Positions 8,978 through 16,298 of a stretch of 64,000 nucleotides of DNA are shown in pieces. This DNA is from Bradyrhizobium sp. 149 (GTDB taxonomy: Bacteria; Pseudomonadota; Alphaproteobacteria; Rhizobiales; Xanthobacteraceae). The stretch spans positions 1,302,001 through 1,366,000 of the forward strand of contig NZ_JADPKK010000022.1 of assembly GCF_023073915.1 (NCBI RefSeq), read 5' to 3'. The first letter of the stretch is position 1; each line of letters opens with the position of its first letter. The notes beneath the pieces were generated by a model that saw nothing but the letters and a program-made list of their open reading frames with translations, had not been told where the DNA came from and did no database searches. The position numbers and the translations under genes were made by a program.

Positions 8978-9778
8978 CTACGCCGCCGCCTGCTCGCGGG
9001 GTTGGTAGATCGCGGTGTGCTGGCAATGGGCGAGCGGCGTCGTGCCGTTGGCGACCACCAGCGCGTCGAGCTCGACGAAGCGGTGGCCCTTCTTCTCGTA
9101 ATTCGCGGTGACTTTTGCCCGCGCGGTGATCTCGTCACCGCCGCGTGCGGCTGACAGCAGCTGCATGCGGCTGCCGACATGGATCCACGGGCCGAGGATC
9201 GTATTGTCCACCAGCACGCGGTTCATGACGCGCTGGATCAGGCCGGGATGGCCGAGTCCCTCGCGCGCGAAGATCGGATCGGCCTCACGGATGTCGGCGA
9301 GATAGTCGGCCGCATCCTGCCCGGCCCAGCGCCGCGGCGTCGTGCCCAGCCATTTGCCTGTCTCGAAGATCGCGGGGCTGACCGGCTTGCGTTCGGCAAC
9401 TACCGGGACTGCGATGTAGTCGCTCAACGACACCGCTGGCGCGATCGCCGGCAGCGATGCCGTGCCGGTGGCACAGAGCTCGGTGCGGCTGAACACCTCG
9501 ATCGTGAGCAGGCCGTTGTGCTCGGTCGCATCAACGTCGGCGATCTCGCCGTCATAGACCGGCTTGATGAAACGCGCCTCGACCAGCCCGCGCGACAGGA
9601 AATCGCGGCCCCAGCGCGCCACCGGCACGTGCATCATGTAGGCGAACACGTCGACGCCCGGGACCAGCCCGCCGGAGAAGCCGAAGCGGCGCGCCACATT
9701 GTCGTCATGCATCTTGTTTTCGGATTGTTTTGCGGTGTTGTAGGCCTCGACGCGGTAGGTCTCGAGCCGGTTCGGCAT
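8978..9778 (-). CDS. MaoC-like / hot-dog fold hypothetical protein
   Basis: Protein of about 266 residues that appears to contain two hot-dog units, as in fungal-type or double-domain MaoC hydratases. The first carries HDDNVARRFGFSGGLVPGVDVFAYM, similar in position to the substrate-gate region of acyl-ACP/acyl-CoA dehydratases and thioesterases, and the second ends LVVANGTTPLAHCQHTAIY. I do not see a clean D-x4-H hydratase dyad, so activity is uncertain. The start at 9778 (MPNRLETYRVEAYN) is backed by a GGGGAAAG ribosome site. It stands alone, divergent from the YaiI gene. A role in acyl-CoA metabolism is inference from fold only. Confidence 0.7.
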   Translation of the reverse strand: MPNRLETYRVEAYNTAKQSENKMHDDNVARRFGFSGGLVPGVDVFAYMMHVPVARWGRDFLSRGLVEARFIKPVYDGEIADVDATEHNGLLTIEVFSRTELCATGTASLPAIAPAVSLSDYIAVPVVAERKPVSPAIFETGKWLGTTPRRWAGQDAADYLADIREADPIFAREGLGHPGLIQRVMNRVLVDNTILGPWIHVGSRMQLLSAARGGDEITARAKVTANYEKKGHRFVELDALVVANGTTPLAHCQHTAIYQPREQAAA

Positions 9779-9919
9779 GGCTTGGCTTTCCCCAAATTCT
9801 TGTTGTTTCGGGCCGATCGTAGGCCCTGAGGAACCGGGGTCAATCCCCTCGCCTTTGCAGCCCGAATGGGGTACCACGCGGCTGCTGCGAAACCACTTCG
9901 CAAGCCCTATCTACGGACA

Positions 9920-10417
9920 ATGACGAACCCTCAACACACCACCCGCATCTATGTCGACGCCGACGCATGTCCGGTGAAGGACGAGATCTACCGCGTCGCC
10001 GGCAGGCACGGCCTGCCTGTGAGCGTGGTCGCGGGCAATTTCATCCGCGTGCCCCAGGATCCGCTGATCGAGCGGGTCGCCGCCGGCGCCGGCATGGACG
10101 CGGCCGATGACTGGATCGCGGAACGCGCCGGGCCCGGCGATATCGTCATTACCTCGGATATTCCGCTTGCGAGCCGCTGCGTGAAGGCCGGCGCCGACGT
10201 GATTGCGTCCAACGGCAAGGCGTTCACTGAGGAATCGATCGGGATGACGCTCGCGGTCCGCAACCTGATGACGGATCTGCGCTCGGCCGGCGAAGTCACC
10301 GGCGGTCCGAAATCGTATTCACCGCGCGACCGCTCGACGTTTCTGTCGACGCTCGACCAGACCATCCGCCGCATCCAGCGCCGCCGCGCCGATCAGGCCG
10401 CAACAAGACAGGACTGA
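9920..10417 (+). CDS. YaiI/YqxD family protein (DUF188)
   Basis: Small cytosolic protein of about 165 residues in the DUF188 family, a PIN-like nuclease-fold group of uncharacterised function. The diagnostic N-terminus RIYVDADACPVKDEIYRVA is present, followed by conserved acidic residues (ADDWIAE, GDIVITSDIPLA) that would sit at a metal site, and the family box KSYSPRDRSTFLSTLD near the C-terminus. The start at 9920 (MTNPQHTTR) fits family length. It ends 8 bases before the Uup-like ATPase, so the two are probably co-transcribed. Confidence 0.92.
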   Translation: MTNPQHTTRIYVDADACPVKDEIYRVAGRHGLPVSVVAGNFIRVPQDPLIERVAAGAGMDAADDWIAERAGPGDIVITSDIPLASRCVKAGADVIASNGKAFTEESIGMTLAVRNLMTDLRSAGEVTGGPKSYSPRDRSTFLSTLDQTIRRIQRRRADQAATRQD

Positions 10418-10425
10418 GACACCGC

Positions 10426-12231
10426 ATGGCGCCACCGCTGATTCAACTGCGCGATATCAAGCTGACCTTCGGCGGCACACCGCTCCTGGCCGGCGTCGAA
10501 CTGTCGGTTTCGACCGGCGAGCGCGTCTGCCTGATCGGCCGCAACGGGTCCGGCAAGTCGACGCTGCTCAAGATCGCCGCCGGCCTGGTCGAGCCGGATG
10601 GCGGCAGCATTTTCGTGCAGCCCGGCGCCACCATCCGCTACCTGCCGCAGGAGCCGGATTTTTCCGGCTTCTCCACCACGCTGGCCTATGTCGAGGCCGG
10701 CCTCAATGCGGGCGACGACCATTATCAGGCGCGCTATCTGGTCGAACAGCTCGGTCTCAGCGGTGAAGAAGATCCGGCGCATGTCTCCGGCGGCGAAGCG
10801 CGCCGTGCTGCGCTGGCGCGCGTGCTCGCGCCTTCGCCCGATATCCTGCTGCTGGACGAGCCGACCAACCATCTGGATCTTCCGACCATCGAATGGCTGG
10901 AGGGCGAACTGGAGAGCCGCCGCTGCGCCCTCGTGATCATCAGCCACGACCGGCGCTTCCTGAGCAATCTCTCGCGCAGCACCGCCTGGCTCGACCGCGG
11001 CCAGATCCGGCAGATCGACCGCGGCTTCAGTGCTTTCGAGGCTTGGCGCGACGAGGTGCTCGCGGAGGAAGAGCGTGACCAGCACAAGCTGGACCGCAAG
11101 ATCGTCAACGAGGAGCACTGGTTGCGCTACGGCGTCTCGGGCCGCCGCAAGCGCAACGTCAAGCGGCTCGGCAATCTCCACGCGCTGCGCGACCAGCGCC
11201 GCACCTATCGCGGCGCGACGGGCAACGCCAACCTCGCGGCCGCCGAAGCCGACAAGTCCGGCAAGCTGGTCATCGAGGCCAAGAACATCAGCCGGTCCTA
11301 TGGCGAGCGAAAGATCGTCGATGGCTTCTCGATCCGTGTCCAGCGCGGCGACCGCATCGGCATCGTCGGCCCGAACGGCGCCGGCAAGACCACGCTGATC
11401 GAGATGCTGACCGGCAGCACCGCACCCGACAGCGGCAGCATACGGCTCGGCGCCAACATCGAGATGGCAACACTCGACCAGCATCGCGAAAGCCTCGACC
11501 CGAAAGCAACACTGGCCGAGGCGCTGACCGGCGGGCGCGGCGACCACGTCATGGTCGGCGGCAAGCCGAAGCATGTCGTCGGCTACATGAAGGACTTCCT
11601 GTTCGCCCAGGAACAGATGCGCACGCCGTTGGAGGTGCTGTCCGGAGGCGAGCGCGGCCGGCTGATGCTGGCACGCGCGCTGGCGAAGCCCTCGAACCTG
11701 CTGGTGCTGGACGAGCCGACCAACGACCTCGACCTCGATACGCTCGACGTGCTCGAGGAAATGCTCGGCGACTATGAGGGCACCGTGATTTTGATCAGCC
11801 ATGATCGCGATTTTCTCGACCGCGTGGTGACGTCGGTGATCGTGCCCGAGGGTGACGGACGCTGGGTCGAATATGCCGGCGGCTACACCGACATGCTGAC
11901 CCAGCGCGGCGCCGACGTGAAGCGCGCGACGGCGAAGGCCGCCGAAGAGACGAGAGAGGCGCGCCCCGTCGCGCCTTCCGGTGCCACCAAACGCCGGTTG
12001 ACCTTCAACGAGCAACACGCGCTGGAGACGCTGCCCAAGACCATCGCCAAGCTGCAGGCCGAGATCGCCAAGCAGCAGCGCTTCCTTGACGACCCCGATC
12101 TCTTCCGCAAGGATCGCAAGCGCTTCGACCAGGCATCCGATGCTCTGACGAAGGCGCAAAAGGAACTGGCCGAGGCCGAGGACAAATGGCTGGAGCTCGA
12201 AGTGCGGCGCGAAGAGATTCAACAGGCCTAG
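10426..12231 (+). CDS. uup: ABC-F family ATPase, Uup type
   Basis: Soluble tandem ABC ATPase (601 residues) of the ABC-F class, which act on the ribosome or on DNA and have no membrane domain. Domain 1: Walker A GRNGSGKST, signature VSGGEARRAALAR, Walker B ILLLDEPTNHLD. Domain 2: Walker A GPNGAGKTT, signature LSGGERGRLMLAR, Walker B LLVLDEPTNDLD. The interdomain segment WLRYGVSGRRKRNVKRLGNL is the Uup-type linker, and the last 80 residues (from FNEQHALETLPKTIAKLQ) form the charged coiled coil typical of Uup. It follows the YaiI gene by 8 bases. Known roles of Uup homologues include translation quality control and suppression of transposon excision. Confidence 0.93.
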   Translation: MAPPLIQLRDIKLTFGGTPLLAGVELSVSTGERVCLIGRNGSGKSTLLKIAAGLVEPDGGSIFVQPGATIRYLPQEPDFSGFSTTLAYVEAGLNAGDDHYQARYLVEQLGLSGEEDPAHVSGGEARRAALARVLAPSPDILLLDEPTNHLDLPTIEWLEGELESRRCALVIISHDRRFLSNLSRSTAWLDRGQIRQIDRGFSAFEAWRDEVLAEEERDQHKLDRKIVNEEHWLRYGVSGRRKRNVKRLGNLHALRDQRRTYRGATGNANLAAAEADKSGKLVIEAKNISRSYGERKIVDGFSIRVQRGDRIGIVGPNGAGKTTLIEMLTGSTAPDSGSIRLGANIEMATLDQHRESLDPKATLAEALTGGRGDHVMVGGKPKHVVGYMKDFLFAQEQMRTPLEVLSGGERGRLMLARALAKPSNLLVLDEPTNDLDLDTLDVLEEMLGDYEGTVILISHDRDFLDRVVTSVIVPEGDGRWVEYAGGYTDMLTQRGADVKRATAKAAEETREARPVAPSGATKRRLTFNEQHALETLPKTIAKLQAEIAKQQRFLDDPDLFRKDRKRFDQASDALTKAQKELAEAEDKWLELEVRREEIQQA

Positions 12232-12241
12232 CGTGCAATCC

Positions 12242-12264
12242 GCAAAAGTGGGCACCGCTTTTGC
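12242..12264. repeat. Short palindrome GCAAAAG-N9-CTTTTGC
   Basis: The 7-base arms at 12242-12248 and 12258-12264 form a small hairpin in the 64-base gap between uup and the PLP enzyme. The sequence (GCAAAAGTGGGCACCGCTTTTGC in two pieces) resembles a short intergenic repeat common in rhizobia. No T tract follows, so a terminator is doubtful. Confidence 0.55.
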
Positions 12265-12295
12265 AAACGGAATCCGCGCCAACTCAGAGACTTCA

Positions 12296-13375
12296 ATGAC
12301 AACGATCCTCGCCGCCAAAATCGCCCGCGAATACGGCACGCCCTGCGCCGTCATCGACATGGACAAGGTCGAGCGCAACATCGCGCGGATCCAGAAGGCT
12401 TGCGACGACGCCGGGATCGCCAACCGTCCCCACATCAAGACGCACAAGAACCCCACCATTGCGAAGATGCAGATCGCGGCCGGCGCCAAGGGCATCACCT
12501 GCCAGAAACTCGGCGAGGCCGAGATCATGGCCAATGCCGGGATCGACGACATCCTGATCAGCTACAATCTGCTCGGCGAAGAGAAGATGGCGCGTCTAGG
12601 GGCGCTGCAGACGAAGGCCAACATGACGGTCGCCGCCGACAATTCGACCGTCGTCGCCGGCCTGCCCAGGGCTGCCGCCGCCTCGGGCCGACCACTGTCG
12701 GTCGTGGTCGAATGCGACACGGGGCGCAAGCGCGCCGGCGTCGAGACGCCAGCTGAAGCCATTGCGCTGGCGCAGCAGATTGCTGCATCCAAGGGCCTGC
12801 AATTCGCCGGCTTCATGATGTATCCGACCGAGACCGGCTGGGCGGACGCGCAAAGATTCTATGACGAAGCCCTGGCCGGCGTGCGCACGCACGGGCTGGA
12901 TGCAAAAATCGTCTCGACTGGCGGCACGCCGAACCTGAAGAATATCGGCAAGCTCAAGGGCGGTACCGAGCACCGCTTCGGCACCTACATCTACAACGAC
13001 CGCATGCAGGTCGCCGCCGGCTCCGCCACCTGGGACGACTGCGCGCTGCACATCTATTCGACGGTGGTCAGCCGCGCCGCACCGGAGCGCGGTATCCTCG
13101 ACGCCGGCTCCAAGACGCTGACCACGGATACCGGCGGCCTCGACGGCCACGGCCTGATCCTGGAGCACCCCGAGGCCAAGATCGCGCGCTTCGCCGAGGA
13201 GCACGGCTTCCTCGACCTCTCCCGCAGCAACACCCGGCCCAATGTCGGCGACGTCGTGCGGGTTGTGCCCAATCATGTTTGCGTCGTCGTCAACATGATG
13301 GACGAAGTCGTGATGGTGCGCGGCGATGAGATCATCGGCACGCTGCCGGTGGCGGCGCGAGGGAAGTTGCGGTAG
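12296..13375 (+). CDS. PLP-dependent D-threonine aldolase / D-serine dehydratase-like enzyme (DSD1 family)
   Basis: Fold-type III (alanine-racemase-like) PLP enzyme of about 359 residues acting on D-3-hydroxy amino acids. RPHIKTHKNP holds the Lys that binds PLP. Near the C-terminus VPNHVCVVVN supplies the His-x-Cys pair that coordinates the divalent metal in eukaryotic-type D-serine dehydratase and D-threonine aldolase. GGTEHRFGTYIYND and LDAGSKTLTTDTGG are conserved family blocks. The start at 12296 gives the usual N-terminus (MTTILAAKIAREYGTPCAVID). The sequence does not decide between aldolase and dehydratase activity. It converges with the flavoprotein gene across a hairpin. Confidence 0.88.
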   Translation: MTTILAAKIAREYGTPCAVIDMDKVERNIARIQKACDDAGIANRPHIKTHKNPTIAKMQIAAGAKGITCQKLGEAEIMANAGIDDILISYNLLGEEKMARLGALQTKANMTVAADNSTVVAGLPRAAAASGRPLSVVVECDTGRKRAGVETPAEAIALAQQIAASKGLQFAGFMMYPTETGWADAQRFYDEALAGVRTHGLDAKIVSTGGTPNLKNIGKLKGGTEHRFGTYIYNDRMQVAAGSATWDDCALHIYSTVVSRAAPERGILDAGSKTLTTDTGGLDGHGLILEHPEAKIARFAEEHGFLDLSRSNTRPNVGDVVRVVPNHVCVVVNMMDEVVMVRGDEIIGTLPVAARGKLR

Positions 13376-13381
13376 GGCTCC

Positions 13382-13416
13382 GTAGGATGGGTAGAGCGGA
13401 GCGAAACCCGTCCTAC
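13382..13416. terminator. Inverted repeat between converging genes, likely bidirectional terminator
   Basis: GTAGGATGGGT (13382-13392) pairs with ACCCGTCCTAC (13406-13416), 10 of 11 positions, with a 13-base loop. It lies 6 bases after the PLP enzyme stop codon and contains the stop codon of the opposing flavoprotein gene. The sequence also belongs to a dispersed GTAGGATGGGT...GAGCGAAACCC repeat type seen in proteobacteria, so it may be a repeat recruited as a terminator. Confidence 0.6.
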
Positions 13417-14630
13417 AGGTTGAGCCGTCGCAACACGCCCCGCCCCGCCGCAGCCCCCGTCGCGAACGAGGCCTGGAGCAAATAGCCGCCCGTCGGCGCT
13501 TCCCAATCCAGCATCTCGCCGGCCGCGAACACGCCCGGCAGCTTGCGGATCATGAATTCGGCGTCGAGCTCATCGAACAAAATCCCGCCGGCGCTCGATA
13601 TCGCGCGCGCGATCGGCGCGACGCCCGTGAGCTTGACCGGTACGGCGTTGATGCGCTCCGCCAGCCGCTCGGCCGACATTGCCGACAACGACTGGCCAGC
13701 GCCGATGGTGGCTTCCTGCAGCAGCCCGACCCCAACGGGCGACAGTTGCGCAGCCTTGCGCAAGAAGTTGGAGAACGATTGCTTGCCGCGCGAGACGGAC
13801 AGGCGCTTGACGAGCTCGCCATGATGGACATCCGGCCGCAATGCGACGTGCAGGACCGCTTCGCCGTTCGCCGCGATCGCCTCGCGCAGTTCGGCCGACA
13901 GCGCATAGATCGCGCCGCCCTCGATCCCGCCACTTGTGATCATGGCCTCACCGCGCGCGCGCTGTGGGCCGAAGGACAGCGCCGCGCCCTTGAGCGGCTG
14001 GCCTTCGAAGCGCGTGCGGAAGATTTCGGACCAGGCGACGGTAAAGCCGCAGTTCGCCGGCCGCAGCGGCGAGATCGCAACGCCTTTTTCGGCCAGGATC
14101 GTTGTCCAGCCGCCGTCGGAGCCCAGTCGCGGCCAGCTTGCGCCGCCGAGTGCCAGCACCGTGGTCTCCGTTGCGATGGCGGTAGCACCACCGGGTGTCT
14201 CGAAGACCAGGCGTCCTTCTCCGTCCCACCCCATCCAGCGCTGGCGAAACGCAAAACGCACGCCGGCGGCATCGAGCCGTCGCAGCCAGGCCCGCAGCAA
14301 GGGAGAGGCCTTGAACGCTTTCGGAAACACACGCCCGCTGGAGCCGACAAAAGTCGGCTCGCCCAGCGCCTCGCTCCAGGCGCGCAGCGAGTCGGGCGGA
14401 AACGCTTCGATCGCGGCCTGCAACCTCTGCGCCGCCTCGCGGTAGCGCGTGATGAAGCGCGGCAACGGCTCGCTATGCGTAAGATTGAGGCCGCCGCGGC
14501 CGGCCATCAAGAATTTGCGGCCCGCGGACGGCATGGCGTCATAGACGGTGACGCGAGCACCGCCCTGCGCGAGCACTTCGGCCGCCATCAGCCCGGCGGG
14601 GCCGGCGCCAATGACGGCGACAGCGGTCAG
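13413..14630 (-). CDS. NAD(P)/FAD-dependent oxidoreductase (HI0933-like / TIGR03862 flavoprotein), probable CTG start
   Basis: Flavoprotein of about 405 residues. The N-terminal dinucleotide loop VAVIGAGPAGLMAAEVLA and GRKFLMAGRGGLNLTHSE are hallmarks of the HI0933-like family; near the C-terminus LPGVFAAGEMLDWEAPTGGYLLQASFATG is the conserved FAD-contacting block, given here only in part: GVFAAGEMLDWEAPTGGY. No ATG, GTG or TTG lies close before the FAD loop; the only sensible start is the CTG at 14630, which overlaps the upstream SDR stop as CTGA. Starting at a later Met would delete the FAD loop. It is translationally coupled to the SDR. Substrate unknown. Confidence 0.85.
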   Translation of the reverse strand: MTAVAVIGAGPAGLMAAEVLAQGGARVTVYDAMPSAGRKFLMAGRGGLNLTHSEPLPRFITRYREAAQRLQAAIEAFPPDSLRAWSEALGEPTFVGSSGRVFPKAFKASPLLRAWLRRLDAAGVRFAFRQRWMGWDGEGRLVFETPGGATAIATETTVLALGGASWPRLGSDGGWTTILAEKGVAISPLRPANCGFTVAWSEIFRTRFEGQPLKGAALSFGPQRARGEAMITSGGIEGGAIYALSAELREAIAANGEAVLHVALRPDVHHGELVKRLSVSRGKQSFSNFLRKAAQLSPVGVGLLQEATIGAGQSLSAMSAERLAERINAVPVKLTGVAPIARAISSAGGILFDELDAEFMIRKLPGVFAAGEMLDWEAPTGGYLLQASFATGAAAGRGVLRRLNL

Positions 14631-15544
14631 AGCTTTATCCCGGCGCGCGCCGCGGCCTGCGCCACGTATTTCTGCGTTTGCTCGAAAGCCCCCTGCAGCG
14701 CCTTCGCCTTCGACATGTCGCTGATCTCGGCGAAATGCGCCGCGACCGCGTCCGGGGTCCACTCGGATTCCGGCAGGTTGATGCCTTCGCTCTCGACGAT
14801 CTTGATCACCGCGAACGAGCCGGCGCCGGCACCCATGATGGTGCGGGTCGGCGCGTCCCCGCTGAGCATGTACTCGACCGCGGGTGTGATCGCGTTCGGC
14901 TTCATCAACTGCAGCGCCTGCGGCGGCAGCAGCTCTTCCGTCATGCGGGTTGCCGCCGTTGGCGAGATGATGTTGACGCGGATGTCGGACTTGCGGCCCT
15001 CTTCCGCCAGCACGTTCATCAGGCCGACCATGCCGGACTTGGCCGCACCGTAATTGGCCTGGCCGAAATTGCCGTAGAGACCGGACGACGACGTCGTCAG
15101 CACGATGCGGCCGTAGTTGCGGTCGCGCATCCCGGCCCAGACCGCCTTGCAGCAATAGAAGGTGCCGACGAGGTGCACGTCGAGCACCTTCTGGAAATCG
15201 GCCGCTTCCATCTTGCCGAACGACTTGTCGCGCAAAATGCCGGCATTGGCACACAGGAGATCGACGCTGCCCCACTCCTTGGTGGCACGCTCGACCATCG
15301 CCGTGACCTGCTCGAATTTCGAGACGTCGGCGCCGTCGGCCATCGCGGTGCCGCCGGCTTTGCGGATTTCCTCGACCACGGCTTCCGCGGGCGAGAGCGA
15401 ACCGCCGCTGCCATCGCGCGCGCCGCCGAAATCGTTGACCACCACTTTCGCGCCGCGGCTCGCCAGCCCCAGCGCATGCGCCCGTCCGAGACCATTGCCG
15501 GCGCCGGTGACGATGGCGACGCGTCCGTCGAACCTGATTGCCAT
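14627..15544 (-). CDS. SDR family (3R)-hydroxyacyl-CoA dehydrogenase-like oxidoreductase
   Basis: Short-chain dehydrogenase of 305 residues related to the dehydrogenase unit of peroxisomal multifunctional enzyme 2. GRVAIVTGAGNGLGRAHALG is the cofactor loop, VVVNDFGG places an acidic residue that favours NAD, ANAGILRDKSF is the conserved NAG strand, and SSGLYGNFGQANYGAAKSG gives the Ser, Tyr and Lys of the active site. The C-terminal 70 residues (PESEWTPDAVAAHF) extend beyond the core SDR fold as in MFE-2 relatives. It sits downstream of the MaoC and acyl-CoA synthetase genes on the same strand, separated by a repeat, which fits a role in acyl-CoA oxidation. The flavoprotein follows with a 4-base overlap. 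Confidence 0.88.
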   Translation of the reverse strand: MAIRFDGRVAIVTGAGNGLGRAHALGLASRGAKVVVNDFGGARDGSGGSLSPAEAVVEEIRKAGGTAMADGADVSKFEQVTAMVERATKEWGSVDLLCANAGILRDKSFGKMEAADFQKVLDVHLVGTFYCCKAVWAGMRDRNYGRIVLTTSSSGLYGNFGQANYGAAKSGMVGLMNVLAEEGRKSDIRVNIISPTAATRMTEELLPPQALQLMKPNAITPAVEYMLSGDAPTRTIMGAGAGSFAVIKIVESEGINLPESEWTPDAVAAHFAEISDMSKAKALQGAFEQTQKYVAQAAARAGIKL

Positions 15545-15559
15545 TGTGCTTCCTTTCTT

Positions 15560-15753
15560 CCTTCTCCCCTTGTGGGAGAAGGTGGCGTAGGCGGCCTACG
15601 GCCGCCGTACCGATAAGTGAGGCCGACGCGCAGCGTCGGCTGCGGCGCCGGATGAGGGGTTTCTCTCGGCAGATGAGCCCGAGGAGAGATACCCCTCACC
15701 CGGCTTCATCTCGCTCCGCTCGATTTCGCCACCCTCTCCCACAAGGGGAGAGG
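15560..15753. repeat. Large composite inverted repeat (about 195 bases)
   Basis: The outer arms (15560-15586, CCTTCTCCCCTTGTGGGAG onward, and 15727-15753) are near-perfect reverse complements. Inside them lies a second pair (GATGAGGGGTTTCTCTCGGC against AGAGATACCCCTCACCC) and, nearer the left arm, smaller palindromes (GGCCTACGGCC, GCCGACGCGCAGCGTCGGC). It fills the gap between the MaoC and SDR genes. The nested structure suggests a mobile intergenic element of a third family in this window. No open frame of note is inside. Confidence 0.85.
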
Positions 15754-15818
15754 GTGCACCGACCGCAATTCGATAGGCTTTGAGCAGCGATGGATCGCCG
15801 GGTCAAGCCGGACCCGCC

Positions 15819-16298
15819 CTAGGCGAAATAGATCAACCCAAGCCACTCCGCGACCAGCGCGGGCTTGTCCTCGCCTTCGATCTCCACCGTGACGTTGGTG
15901 CGCGACTGCAGCTCGTTCGGCTTGCGCAGCTTGGCTTCCGCCAGCACGAAACGACCGCGAACGCGTTTCCCCGAACGCACCGGCGAGATGAAACGCAGCT
16001 TGTCGAAACCGTAATTGACGCCCATCGTGGTGCCCGCGATGACGGGCATCACCTCGTAGGACATGATCGACAGCAGCGACATCGTTAGGAAACCGTGCGC
16101 GATGGTGCCGCCGAACGCCGTCTCCTTCCTGGCTCTGTCAGGATCGACATGAATGAACTGATGATCCTCGATCACGTCGGCATAGGTGTCGATGCGGGGC
16201 TGATCGACCAGGTGCCACGACGATACGCCGATCTCCTTGCCGACCATGGCCTGATAGGCCTGAAGCGCAATCGGCGGCTTCTTCCAGACTTCGTTCAC
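15819..16298 (-). CDS. MaoC family dehydratase ((R)-specific enoyl-CoA hydratase-like)
   Basis: Single hot-dog protein of 159 residues. VIEDHQFIHVDPDRA carries the Asp and His of the hydratase-2 motif, AFGGTIAHGFLTMSLL is the conserved GT-HG block, and GVNYGFDKLRFISPV is the typical C-terminal strand. It would hydrate trans-2-enoyl-CoAs to (R)-3-hydroxyacyl-CoAs. The start is a GTG at 16298 placed immediately after the TAA of the acyl-CoA synthetase gene (no gap), so translation is coupled. In this block it could act on methacrylyl-CoA or on a longer branched acyl-CoA; the sequence does not say which. Confidence 0.92.
   Translation of the reverse strand: MNEVWKKPPIALQAYQAMVGKEIGVSSWHLVDQPRIDTYADVIEDHQFIHVDPDRARKETAFGGTIAHGFLTMSLLSIMSYEVMPVIAGTTMGVNYGFDKLRFISPVRSGKRVRGRFVLAEAKLRKPNELQSRTNVTVEIEGEDKPALVAEWLGLIYFA

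Noticed and set aside
10393..12552. Leftward open frame of over 700 codons opposite uup
   Set aside because: Antisense shadow of a strongly conserved ABC-F gene; the encoded sequence has no domain and no ribosome site.
14631..15275. N-terminal extension of the flavoprotein into the SDR gene
   Set aside because: The added sequence is a shifted reading of the SDR; the FAD loop belongs at the very N-terminus in this family.
14627..15544. Full multifunctional enzyme MFE-2
   Set aside because: Only the dehydrogenase part is present; the hydratase and SCP2 domains are missing.
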